Assembly: GCF_000006565.2 (NCBI RefSeq)
Contig: NC_031470.1
Span: forward strand, 684,954 to 748,953
Direction of reading: 5' to 3'
DNA: 64,000 nt
Origin: Toxoplasma gondii ME49
Lineage: Eukaryota; Apicomplexa; Conoidasida; Eucoccidiorida; Sarcocystidae
In this document: positions 23,990-34,697 of the stretch, one piece after another
Numbering within the stretch: the stretch's first letter is position 1
How the letters are laid out: every line of letters begins with the position of its first letter
Notes under the pieces: model-generated
What the model was told of the DNA's origin: nothing
Databases searched by the model: none
What the model saw: the letters and a program-made list of their open reading frames with translations, nothing else
Translations under genes and position numbers: made by a program

Positions 23990-25597
23990 TGCCAACGAAG
24001 AAGGACGGGGAAAAGAAGGAGAAGAAAGAGACGGGAGAGGAGACGGAGCAGATCAGGAGCTACGGGGAGAACATGAGTTCCTGGGAGGACAAGCGACGGA
24101 GGCGAAGAGACGAGACTCGAACAGAGAGGAGACCGAGGAACTGAGGTGACAGGACACAACTGAAGAGAAAGGAGGAGTGGGAGAAGCTCAAGCGCACGAA
24201 AACAAGAAGAGACTGGATCGACTCGAGAAGGCAAGGATGGTCACATACGAAGTGAGGCGAGAAAAGGAGAGAAGGCGCTTGGCAGATGCCGGCAGAGACG
24301 TCGAAACGAAGACAGGGGCCATCGAGGTCGTCAGGCGAACAAATCAGCCACCATCCTTTCTCTCCTCTGGAGTTCTAACAAAAAGGAGGAACCATGCCGT
24401 CGCTCGACAGAGAGTACCTTTCAAGAGAAAAAAGCCTTTCCAAGTGCAACACAAACAGATAAAAGGCCTCGTGGAGGACGCGCTGCTGATCAAAGTCACT
24501 TCCTGTCTGGAGCTCGGAGAGAGATTCGCTGGGCTTCGGCCTTGCTCGGAAGCTGAGAAAGCGAGAAATGGAAGGAAGAGAGTGGGCGACCGCGGAAACG
24601 CTACAAGACAACAAATCAAATTCCAAATGTGCATGCCCGCTCCCGCTCCTCCGAGAGGCGACGTCCTCTCGACTCTGTTTGCGTCTGCTTCTACAGAGGG
24701 GAGGAGGAGAAAATGTCGGAGAAGATCAGCTGCTTCCGAAAACGCGAACAAAGGAGAAAAGTTCAACAAGTCACGGCAGGCACAGGTTCAGTCTGCTTGG
24801 ATCCGCTGTGAACGTCTCTCGCGGCTCCGGCTGAGGTCTGTGGCGTTGTGCTCTCCGGTGCATGCATGCAGAACAGAGGGTCCTCTCTCTGTCTCCTTTC
24901 TCCTTCTTCCACTTTCCGTGGTGCACCATTTTGAAGCACAAAAGCAAACGACCTTCTTCGTCTGCCGAGGCAACGAGGAACGCCAGCCTCTCTCTTCTTC
25001 TCCGCTGCCGACTCTCTCTCTCCTCCCTCTCTCTCTCCCTCTCTCTCTCGCCGTCGGGTGTATGTACACCCGACAGACGCCGGCCGCGGCCCCGCACACT
25101 TGATTCGGCACGCCACAATTGTCATTGCTTCTCCGTCGAAAGGAAGACTGCCTCTGTCTCGGCTCAGAATAGCTCGGAAATTTAGATCTCTTGTGCGAGG
25201 CCGTTCCACGGCTGTCTCGGGTCTCTCGCAGCTCATCTGCATCTGCAGACAGAGACGCTTTGGGAGCTCCACAATGTGCTCTGTTGATTTGCCCTCGTCG
25301 ACTGTGGCTGGAAGGTTCCTCTGCTTCACCCAGGGTCATTGTTTGCTTTTTTCTTGCCGCGTCCTTGGCTTGGCGGCACCTCTTCGGTGTCCCTACACCC
25401 TAAGAAAACGTTTCGTTTCCTCTTCTCGTGCTTAGCTGCGTCTTCTGGGCGTTGCCCGGAATTGCCAGCAGTGTCGCAGTGTCTTCCAGCTTTCTCCCCA
25501 GTCTTTCTCCGTACCCGCTTCCCCCTTCACGTGTACTTTCTGACTCTCGACTTCCGTCTTGTCTTTCTTTTCGATCTGAACGTTCGCAGAACTTGCA
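23990..25597. promoter_or_regulatory. Shared upstream region of divergent ARP4 and WDR5-like genes
   Basis: About 1.6 kb between two start codons facing away from each other. It is purine-rich on the plus strand at 23990-24140 and pyrimidine-rich at 24880-25050. The palindrome TGCATGCATGCA lies at 24859-24870, near the middle. No ORF with a recognisable product is seen. Shared control of both genes is an inference from layout. Confidence 0.5.
24859..24870. promoter_or_regulatory. TGCATGCATGCA palindrome
   Basis: TGCATGC-type words are known to be enriched in promoters of coccidia and bound by some ApiAP2 factors. This copy is 870 bases from the ARP4 start and 728 from the WD40 start. Binding is not shown by sequence. 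Confidence 0.4.
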
Positions 25598-27853
25598 ATG
25601 GACAGCGGAGACGAAGCGGCGAATGCCGCTGTCTCTCCCCAGTCAGCGAGACACGGTTTCTGGCAGTCTCCACGCAGGAAAGGAAAAATTTCTTTCGGCT
25701 GGAAGCCTGTGCTCCGCCTCGGGGGCAGGGAGTCTCTCGCGGCTCTCAGGTCGAAGTTGCTCTCTCGTCGAGACGAAGGAGGGCAAGCGTGCACGGCTAC
25801 CGGAGACTCCTCAGAGGACGCAGAGAAAGAGGAGCTGCCAGTGGCCTCCGACACCAGCTCGCGTCTCTCGCGTCTGCCGTCTTCGATCTCTCCTGGAACA
25901 GATTATGCAGTCCCCAGATCGGCCATTCCGGTTCTTCATCGTCGCCGGCGAGGTGACGCATCGTGCACCCCCTCTGCTGCGGCGTTGTGTCCAGGGAAGC
26001 CTGGGAGTCCTGCATCCGAGGTCGTCGCTTCTCGCTTCTACACTCCACCGTGGTGGGCGAAGGCGCCGGACGCGGTACGCTGTCGTTTTTCGCCGAGTGG
26101 TACGTTGTTGGCTGCATGCACAAGCGTCGGCGCTTTGCGTGTCTACGAAGTGGAGACAGGCGCGATGCTTTGCGAGTACGCGAACGCGCATGTGAAGGGC
26201 ATCAACGACATCGCTTGGCATCCGTCTTCGGCGTACATCTACACTGCTGCCTCCGACGGCTCTGCGTCTCTCTTTCCACTGCACTTTCGTCTCCGACAGT
26301 CCTCGGTCGCCTCCTCCTTGCGCTCCTCGCCTGCGGCCATCACCACCTTCCGCGTTCCTTTTTGCGAGGCGTCTGGACACCCGCGATGCCTCGCGGGTCC
26401 GCCTGGAAAACCGGAGAAGAAGGCCGCTCTGCAGGCCTCGCCTTCCGCCGCAACTCCGCTGTCCGCCGCGCCCGTAACCTCCGTGGCGGTGCCGCAGGAC
26501 GGCTCGTCCTCCGGCTGTCTGTACACCGGCGGATACGACGAGATGCTGCGGCTGTGGGACCTGCGTCTGCCCACGCAGCCGCTTCGCCAGGTGAAGGCGC
26601 ATGACTCGCCCGTCACTTCCCTCGACTTCGCGCCTGCCTCGCCTCTGCTCCTCCCGCCGTTTGTGTCTCCGCGCGACGCAGACTGCGCGGCGCTCGGCTC
26701 CGTCTCTGCTTGCCCAGGCGTCGTCGCGTCTGCAGGACTCGACGGCCTCGTACGGCTCTGGGAAGCGTCCTCGCTGCGGCTTCTCCGGACGCTCAAGGGA
26801 GGCAGCAGCGGCGCTCCCGGCGAGTCCCAGGGCCAGAAGGAGGGGGAGGGAGGCAGCAGCGGCACTCGCCGGGGGATTGCATGCACGCATGCAGTGTGGA
26901 GTCGCTCCGGCAAGTTTCTTCTCTGCGCCTACGAAGGTGGCCAGGGCGGACGCATCCTGCGCCTGAGTCGAGTCCTCAGTCGAACGGCAGATCCGAGTTT
27001 CTCGCGGAGAGAAGGCAGGCGACGGTCGCGTCCAGAAACGGAGAAAGAGGAAGGAAAGGAGAGGAGGCAGGACGGGAACGGCCGGCCTTTCACGGAGACT
27101 GAAGACGGAGGATGTCGAGACGAACTGTCAGGTTCCTCCGACGAAGAAGAAGACGCTTGGTGGGGCTCAGCTGTGACGATGCCTCTGGACATGCCTGTCG
27201 CGGGCACAGCGGCCTGGTCTCGCGAGCAGGACGAAGCTCAGCTGGCGACGGCTGAGGCGCTTCTCCGCTTTTCGCGTCCCCGATCTGCATGCGGTTTCTC
27301 CAACAACGAAGGTCGAAAACGTCCTCAGCAGCCAGTCGAGAACGGCGCTTCCTCACGCGGCGGGTGGCAGGGTCGACAATCCGTTCGAAGGAACTCTTCG
27401 TGTCTCGTCCAGGAGACAGAGTCTCCGTCCGGACGGAAGGATGATGCCTTCGCGACTGCGGCCGTCGATGCATGCAGCGAGACAGAGGTCGACCGACTCG
27501 GCTTCTCACCCTTCTGCACCCCCCGGAGGTGGGTGTCTCCGTTCGGTGCGATCTGGAGAGACAAGGCTCTGCTCCCGTGCGGCGACGGCCGCGTCTGGGT
27601 CTTCGAGGCCATGAGCGGAAGAGTCGTCGAGAAGCTCGCGGCTCCCGTCGACTTCTCCTGCGCATGCAGCGGCCGCGGCGGGCAGCTCTGCGCCGGAGGC
27701 AGCGTCTGCACGAGCGTCGACGCCCACCCGGACTGGTCGCTGGGAGTCCTCGCGACCAGCTGGAGCGCGCCGGACGGCGGCGTCGTCCTCTGGATGTGGA
27801 CCACAGAAGAAGACGCGCTTGGCGAGGACGAAGAACAGGCAGAAGCAGTCTGA
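25598..27853 (+). CDS. WD40 protein resembling WDR5/Swd3, intronless
   Basis: A 751-aa beta-propeller protein in one exon. Clear WD-type blades: about 157-182 (RFSPSGTLLAACTS, ALRVYEVETG), 198-226 (HVKGINDIAWHPSSA, TAASDGSASLF), 306-322 (LYTGGYDEMLRLWDLR), 333-344 (KAHDSPVTSLDF), 375-400 (VVASAGLDGLVRLWEASS, LLRTLK), plus degenerate blades toward the C-terminus (ALLPCGDGRVWVFEAMSG; GGVVLWMW). Order and spacing resemble WDR5, the scaffold of MLL/COMPASS H3K4 methyltransferases. The roughly 334-aa WDR5 core is split here by a Ser/Gly/charged insertion at about 460-610 and preceded by a 140-aa basic/Ser-rich extension. The conserved arginine-binding pocket could not be checked, so WDR5 orthology is a likely assignment, not a certain one; another nuclear WD40 protein is possible. 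Confidence 0.8.
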   Translation: MDSGDEAANAAVSPQSARHGFWQSPRRKGKISFGWKPVLRLGGRESLAALRSKLLSRRDEGGQACTATGDSSEDAEKEELPVASDTSSRLSRLPSSISPGTDYAVPRSAIPVLHRRRRGDASCTPSAAALCPGKPGSPASEVVASRFYTPPWWAKAPDAVRCRFSPSGTLLAACTSVGALRVYEVETGAMLCEYANAHVKGINDIAWHPSSAYIYTAASDGSASLFPLHFRLRQSSVASSLRSSPAAITTFRVPFCEASGHPRCLAGPPGKPEKKAALQASPSAATPLSAAPVTSVAVPQDGSSSGCLYTGGYDEMLRLWDLRLPTQPLRQVKAHDSPVTSLDFAPASPLLLPPFVSPRDADCAALGSVSACPGVVASAGLDGLVRLWEASSLRLLRTLKGGSSGAPGESQGQKEGEGGSSGTRRGIACTHAVWSRSGKFLLCAYEGGQGGRILRLSRVLSRTADPSFSRREGRRRSRPETEKEEGKERRQDGNGRPFTETEDGGCRDELSGSSDEEEDAWWGSAVTMPLDMPVAGTAAWSREQDEAQLATAEALLRFSRPRSACGFSNNEGRKRPQQPVENGASSRGGWQGRQSVRRNSSCLVQETESPSGRKDDAFATAAVDACSETEVDRLGFSPFCTPRRWVSPFGAIWRDKALLPCGDGRVWVFEAMSGRVVEKLAAPVDFSCACSGRGGQLCAGGSVCTSVDAHPDWSLGVLATSWSAPDGGVVLWMWTTEEDALGEDEEQAEAV

Positions 27854-28423
27854 CGCGCGGAGAGAAAACAGAGAAGCGAGAGGGGAGGCGTATGAAAGAG
27901 AGGCAGCCGCTCGAGAGGAAGAAGAACGAGCGACCAAGCGACCAAAAGGCCCCGTCGGAGGGAAGACGCCTTCCAGGTTTTTGTGCCAGGAGACCTTGTG
28001 GAGACAAGATCCCTCGAGAGACAGCAACCAAAGGGAATGCGAAAAGAATGCATGCGTTCGTCGTGGCGTTTCTCCAGAGTTCAAAGCATGCGAACTGTGT
28101 TTCTCTCTTGATGTCATCAAAACACACAACCCGAGCAGCTGCTCAGGTTTCTGCAGGGCCTCTCGGCACAGCCGCGACGCTTTTGCCTTTTTTCTCTCGC
28201 ACTTTGCCGAATGCCCTGACCGAGGCATCTGTTCATCGAGGCGGCCATGTGCAAATCCTTCTGCACTTCTAGATAACTGCATGCAAAGCGGAAAGTCTAC
28301 TTCTACCTACAGATGCATTCATCTATTCTTCGATACGTCCTCAGGTGTGCAGGTGCTTGCGGATGTCCACCTACATGAATGTATAAAGAGAGAAAGGCAT
28401 CCTTTTTTATACAGATTTATATA

Positions 28424-28490
28424 TATAAATAAATATATATATATATTGTGCATATATGTATAAATGCTGCCGGCGCGGATGCATAAACAT

Positions 28491-28546
<56 letters not shown>

Positions 28547-28564
28547 GTATATGTATATGTATGT
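28424..28564. repeat. (TA)n / TATG microsatellites
   Basis: Two TA runs (28424-28447 and 28493-28564), the second grading into GTATAT repeats. Intergenic. Confidence 0.85.
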
Positions 28565-29372
28565 ATGGACGTCGATGAGTAGCGATGAAAATGGGAGCGC
28601 GTGCATGCGGAGACTGAGCAACGTCGCGTCGACCGGATTTCGTTTGCTTTCAAAACAGTGTCAGTTCCAGTCGCCGAGGTATTTCCAGAGAACGCTTTTT
28701 CGGCGATGGAGTTGCTGACGATGCGCGAACTGCTCCGTCGTCACGGGAGACACGCTGGGTTCAGAAGTATGGAAAAAACTCTTTGGAAATGTCGCTTTTC
28801 AAGTTGCGTACATTCGTCAACAGAAATGGTAATGATGCGGCGAAATTAATCCGGAAACGCACTCTCGAAACGACGCCCAGAAGCCGCATGTGGAGAGAGA
28901 TTTCGGAAATCGAGTCATGAATAGAAAACATCATTCCTTCCAATGATACGACCAGGGGGCTATGCACTAAGATCATCCTGACCTCAAAACCGGTGCTCAC
29001 GCTCACATTTCAACGTAAATGCATATATATGCATTTATACTTGTAAGTGTAGACATAGAGACATAAATGTAAACAATCTCGATAGTCCATGTGTAAGGCT
29101 ATATATAACGATTTATGTTTAATGTTTTGTCGACTCATGGTTTCCGACGAGAAGCAGCCTGTCAAGCGGCCAAAGCGTCTTGGCGACTCGAAATGCGTTC
29201 TTCGTCGCCTCTCTTTTTTCGTCGATAAACAGTCTGTCTAAACGTACAGGTCATGTCTCCAATGATTTACGCCTGCGGATTCTCTAAAGGAATGCCTCGG
29301 CGGCCTTTTCAGCTGACTCAGAAACAATGGCTAAATATTTCCGCACGCATTTCCATACATTCAGATTCATTA

Positions 29373-29411
<39 letters not shown>

Positions 29412-29600
29412 GCTTATAGATTTCATTGATAGAAATGGGTTCTCCAGCATCTCTGTGAAGATTCATTAGGTCTGACTGCCCAGAGCACGCAACCAGACTG
29501 CATCCAAGGGAAGTAGGACAGCCTCTCTCTCTATCTCCAGAGGCAAAGCAGTGCACAAATAAATACACGTACATACATATAGACATATAGGCATACATAA

Positions 29601-29640
<40 letters not shown>

Positions 29641-29960
29641 ATATTTGTACAAGAGACAGAGGGGCGGGTGAACAGATGCAGGTAGATGAATACGCGTGCT
29701 CCTACACTGACGTATATTTTCGAGCTACACGAACGTCTTGGGCAAACGAATGTCGGCATGCCTCTACGTCTATAGGTTTCTGTCTCGGCGCCTCCACTGT
29801 CTCCCTTCAAAGGCTACCAAGCTGTTTCTTGCAGATTGGTTGCCTCGCGACTGTTTCCACGTCTCCACAGAGAGTGCAGACACCGTTTCAGTTTTTTCCC
29901 TTTATCCCCCTCCATGCGTGGATCAGAACAGCTTCGGAGACAAGGACAGTAAACGGTAAC

Positions 29961-30100
29961 GTGTCTCCTCCTGCCTGTTCTCTGTCTCCTCCTGCCTGCT
30001 TCTCTGTCTCCTCCTGCCTGCTTCTCTGTCTCCTCCTGCCTGCTTCTCTGTCTCCTCCTGCCTGCTTCTCTGTCTCCTCCTGCCTGCTTCTCTGTCTCCT
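29961..30100. repeat. 22-bp minisatellite, about 6.4 copies
   Basis: TCTGTCTCCTCCTGCCTGCTTC begins at 29981, 30003, 30025, 30047, 30069 and 30091 (partial), preceded by a 20-base variant copy at 29961. The copies are nearly identical. The unit is not a multiple of three, so both strands stay open in shifting frames; these ORFs are artefacts. Confidence 0.95.
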
Positions 30101-30459
30101 TGGGTCTCGACGCGCCTTGCATGTGTGTGTGCATGCATGCAGACACACAAGGCCCTCCAACTGGGCGGCGAAAAGGGCCTCGCACAAAGGAGCCTGTAAA
30201 GTGCGTTTTCTCAGATCCCGGAAAGAGATTTTTCTCTGGAATGGACAGCGAGAAACGTCTGGAGTCTCGATACACGCGTCGAGGGGGCGGCGCGAGTCTT
30301 TCTTCTCCGACCGCCAGATTCGCCAGCAAGATCCGCTTTCTCGACGCGCATTTTCCTTCACTTTTCGTCCTCGAAATTTTTTTCGCCGTCTTTCTTCGTG
30401 TCTTGCTTCGCTTCCTTCTCGCGAGATGCACGGTGTGTGCATGTCGACGCGGAGAAGTC

Positions 30460-31400
30460 TCAGCTTTTCCTCTTTGCGAAGTTTCTCGTCTCTCCCGTCG
30501 TCGAAGAAAGAGCAGCAAGAGAATCCAGAAATCGTTCTCCTCCCAGGACGATGTTGCCGATCATCCTAGCATCTGAACTGTAATGTTCCCTCGCTGTTCC
30601 CTTCCGTTCTGTCAGTCAGTGTTGCCTGTAGTTTTTCTCGCAGGGCAAGACTCGCCATTTCAGAAAATCCTTCGCCGCGGACTGCATGCGCCCATCGCGA
30701 GCCGAGGCGAGAAGACGCCGCTCGACGAGGCGGCCTTTCTCTCGAGTCGAGTTCAACTTTTTCCGTGGAAAGTCCACATGCGCATTCTTAAGAAATAAAA
30801 ACACCACGAACGTTATATCCATATATATCCATATATATATATATATATATGCATATATATATACATGTATATATATGTATTTGTAGGTGTCTGGTCTTTT
30901 ATTCGAATGAAAGTGACTCGTCAGAGAGAGAAGGAATCTTCAGAAAAGCGTCAAGTGAATCTGCATCCTTGCGGTGTCTTTCGATCCGCCAAGCGCCGCT
31001 CAACTATGCACAGTGCGACGAGAGGAGGCGCCGTGCTTTCGCGTTTCCGTCGTTTTTTTCTCTGTGCGTTGTTTTTCCTGGAAACAGTCGTCCGAGCAAT
31101 GCACCCAGCAGGCTCTCTCTCCAAGAGCGGCGCCATCTCAGTTTCTGCCCGAAAACGCTTGTTCTCTTGCTTCCAGGCTCCACTCGCGCGGTTCTCTTTT
31201 TGTAAGACTGCACGCGCTCCACAAACTCCAAAGACTCGTCGACCTTCTTCTTTCTCCCCCTGCGGTCCTCGCTCTTTCTCGCCTTCTCCTGTCTCTCTTT
31301 CTTCTTTTTCTTTGCCTGTCTCCCTCTTTTTTCCGCTTGGCTTGCTCTCTTCAGTTCATCGTTCGCCTGTCTTCCCGCTACTCCCTGCCCGTTTGGGAGG
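30460..31400 (-). CDS. Possible fragment of an unidentified minus-strand gene
   Basis: Not recognised. Three minus-strand segments read like protein. The first, downstream to about 31160 from near 31370, is Lys/Glu-rich and includes [20 protein letters not shown]. The second, about 30775-30650, includes [20 protein letters not shown]. The third, 30572-30460, is preceded by CAG, includes [19 protein letters not shown] and ends in a stop at 30462-30460. I could not join them with confident splice sites, and the first lies in a block that is purine-rich on this strand, which inflates Lys/Glu/Arg content. If real, the gene would be divergent from the TatD gene and start in or near 31400-31600. 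Confidence 0.2.
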
Positions 31401-31599
31401 AGACTTCGAGTGCAACGTGGTGCGGAGAATTGACTTTTCTTTTCTGCGGTCGACGTTCTGCCGCGCTTTCTCGCTTAGTTTTTCAGCTCCGCCTCCGGCT
31501 CCTCCTTCTGCTACTCGTTTTCTCTCGCTTAACCGCGTCGCCGGAAAAAGGTACCTCTCGTCGAGAACTCAGACAGGAGTTCCAGACAACTGGCACACC

Positions 31600-32960
31600 A
31601 TGGAGGGACGCGCGCAGCCTGCGTTCGTCGACATCGGCGCGAATCTGACAGACGACATGTACCGAGGTGTCTACTACGGAAAAGAAAGACACCCTGCAGA
31701 TCTGGAGAGGTGAGACGAGAAAGAGAAGGAAGGAACGGAAGTCGAGAGAGAAGAACAGAAGGCGACTGAGGAGTGGAGCCGACGGAGCAGAAGCAGAACA
31801 TTAGGACTCATGAGGAAGAGCGAGAAGTGAGGGGATCGAAGAACAAGGACGGAAAGCTTAAACGGAAGAGCAAAGAAAGAAGGAGAGGAGATGAAGAGCA
31901 TTTGAGCCTACGCCATGGAATCTTGAACTGGTTAGTGTGCTGTTTGAAGGATTCCAAATGCTCAGAGAGAGATGTACCGTTATCTCTCGTGAGGAAACCT
32001 TTTTTCGCTCCCAGCGGCTCCGTGGACTTCTTCAGGGTCATCGCTCGAGCGAAGCAGGCGGGATGTCGAAAGCTCATGGTGACCGGCGGCAGTCTAGCGG
32101 ACTCTGGAAGAGCCATTGAGCTCTGCAGAGAATTCGGTGAGAATTGGACGCATGCAGCAGCCAGATCACTCCGGAGTTGACGGCGCTCGAACGAGTTTCG
32201 TTGACGTGGATATCCAGATTCACAGAAAAGCCGACTTCAGCGAGATCTCGCCGCTGTCACGACTCGCGCGAGAAACAGCGTTTCTCGGTCTCTGCGTTTC
32301 TTTCACCGTCCTTTTCCTCCCCGTTCGTCGCTGTCTGCCTTTGCCGCTTCTCTTTTCCTGACGCTTTTCCCTCTCTGCAGGTGTCTCTCTTCTGCTCGCT
32401 GCTGCTGCCTTCCTGTCTCGTCTGCTCTCTTCGCCTGATCGTTCACCTCGACGTTCTCTGTCTTGCGTCTGCTCCAGATCCGGACGGAAAGTTCCTGTTT
32501 GCGACTGTGGGCGTCCACCCCACTCGGTGCAGCGAATTCGAGCCTTCCTCCCATATGCATGTAGGAGCTCCGCCTCACGGCCCTGCCGCCTGTTGCTCAA
32601 ATCTCTCATCTGCAAACGACAGCTCTTCCTCGCCTTCCTCCTCTTCTTCCCCTTCTTCCCCTTCTTCCTCTTCTTCTTCCTCGCCTTCTTCGTCTGCTGG
32701 TGGATGTGGTGCGGAGGCTGCGGTGGACGCGGAAGTCCGCTCGTTCGGCTTATATTTGGAGAGCACGAAGGCGCTGTTGTCGTTCGAGCCGCCGGCAGAG
32801 GCCGTGGAGCACCTGAGCAAACTCGCATCGCTGATCGAAAAAAATCGCGACCGGGTGGTAGCCGTCGGGGAGATTGGCCTCGATGCAGACCGCACTCAGT
32901 TCTGCGACCTCGAAACACAAAAAAAGTACGGCCCTCACCAGCCTTTCATTGCGTGCATGG

Positions 32961-32996
<36 letters not shown>

Positions 32997-34664
32997 TTCT
33001 TTGCTCTATCAATACATGCAGATATATATATATATATGTATATATGTATATGTGTATATTTGTGCATGTTGCATGTGTTGACATGGGTGTGTTCGTGCAG
33101 AGAACATTGCTTTGCGGCACCTTGGTGAGAATGTTGGTCAACTCGGGTCTCTCCCGAACATGCTAGAGATGTTTTCAAAGGCCTAAGCGAGAGATTTGTG
33201 TTTCAGGAGTTGTGTGCATGTTTTCCGCGCTGTGGCGTCCCTCACTGTCGACAGATACTTTGAGTTTCAGCTGCTCCTCAGCCGATACTTTCGCCTCCCG
33301 CTCTTCCTCCACATGCGCGACGCAGAGGCGCCGTTCTGCGGTGAGCCTGGATGCGCCGGTTGCCGAATTTCCGACCTTCGAAGTCGACGCCGAAGGACGT
33401 TCCGCCGCCAGACATCCGTTCGAAAGACTCTTGGGCCGAGAATCGTCCATCGACCGGATCGATCTCGAACAACTCTGAGGAGCAGAGAGAGCCAGAGACG
33501 AGCAGAGAGAGCCAGAGACGAGCAGAGAAAAAGGCAAAAGGGAGGCAGAGAAAGACCAGGAAGCCTGGAGCCAAGGGTGAAACAGAGAGACAGGAAGGCA
33601 ATCGTGGCGGAGAATAGGGGAAGTGGAGATGGGTGTGTCTGGCTTCTTTCATTGCTTCTGTCGGCAGCGTTTGTGCTTCGGCGTTGGAAGTGAGATTGTG
33701 TTTGCTGACGTTCTGCTGTTCAATTCAGAGATCCTGGCGCGGAGGCGAGAGCTCTGGGAGGCGGAGGGTGGCGTCGTTCATTCCTTCACCGATTCGCTCG
33801 CGGCGCTGAACAGTGTCCTCTCTCTCTCTCCTGCTCTCCACATCGGTTCGTGCGAGTTTTCAGACTTGCAGAAACCGGAGAAGAAAAGGAAAGATGAAAA
33901 AAAACGCGCCACTCGACAAATCCCAGAAGAATATGACACGAATTCCGTCGACATGATTCCACACATGGCCATATATATATATATATATATATATCCAAGT
34001 ATTTCTATACCTATATATGTGTATATCTATATATGTGTATATTAGTATATTTGTCCATCTGTGTACATATGGAGAGCATCCATATATATATATATATATG
34101 GGTACATGCATATAGAAGAGAACATGAGATGAAACGGCGCCTTGTGAAGAGTTTATTAGATGGTGGCGAATAGGTGTATAGGGGCCTGCGAGTTGCTGTG
34201 TGTTTGACCCGATTGAATTGTTTCTGGTGTTTTGTAGGAATCAACGGCTGTTCGCTGAAGACGGAGGAGAATTTGCAGGTCGTCAAGGCGATCCCTCTGG
34301 AGCGTTTACACCTTGAAACAGGTTCGTCTTTCAAAGGCAGTGTTTGCAGAAACACTGTCTTTCACTTGTGGCTTCTGCGTCACTCTCTTTGTTCATCATC
34401 GTCCGCTTTCCTAAATTTGTTTTTGCTTGCAGATGCCCCGTGGTGCGACATCCGCCCAACGCATGCAGGCTTTGCAATTCTCACACACGAACTCCCGGTG
34501 CGTGACCTCGCGAACATTCCCTCCTCTGGCATTCACCTTTTTCTTTTGAAAGGACCCTCCCTCGCCTTGAAACTTTCCAGCTCGAGCGTGCATCTGCTGT
34601 TGTTTCTCTATCTCTCTATGCATGCTGGGAGACCCAGAGACAGACGGAATGAACAGTTCCTTCC

Positions 34665-34697
<33 letters not shown>

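Larger units (their letters stand above)
27854..31599. other. Intergenic region with microsatellites, a 22-bp minisatellite and minus-strand coding-like segments
   Basis: 27854-28430 is the likely 3' UTR of the WD40 gene. TA runs lie at 28424-28447, 28493-28564, 29372-29410, 29605-29645 and 30823-30883. A minisatellite lies at 29961-30100, followed by TGCATGCATGCA at 30128-30139. 30460-31400 contains minus-strand segments that look coding (listed separately). No product is recognised on the plus strand. Confidence 0.5.

Noticed and set aside
25811..26890. 359-codon minus-strand frame within the WD40 gene
   Set aside because: Antisense shadow of a GC-rich exon; the plus strand carries the WD repeats.
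29961..30100. CRISPR-like array
   Set aside because: Copies are contiguous without unique spacers and the genome is eukaryotic; it is a minisatellite.
29888..30442. Repeat protein rich in Gln-Glu-Thr-Glu-Lys on the minus strand
   Set aside because: Translation of the 22-bp minisatellite, whose period is not a multiple of three; the repeat unit is reread in each frame.
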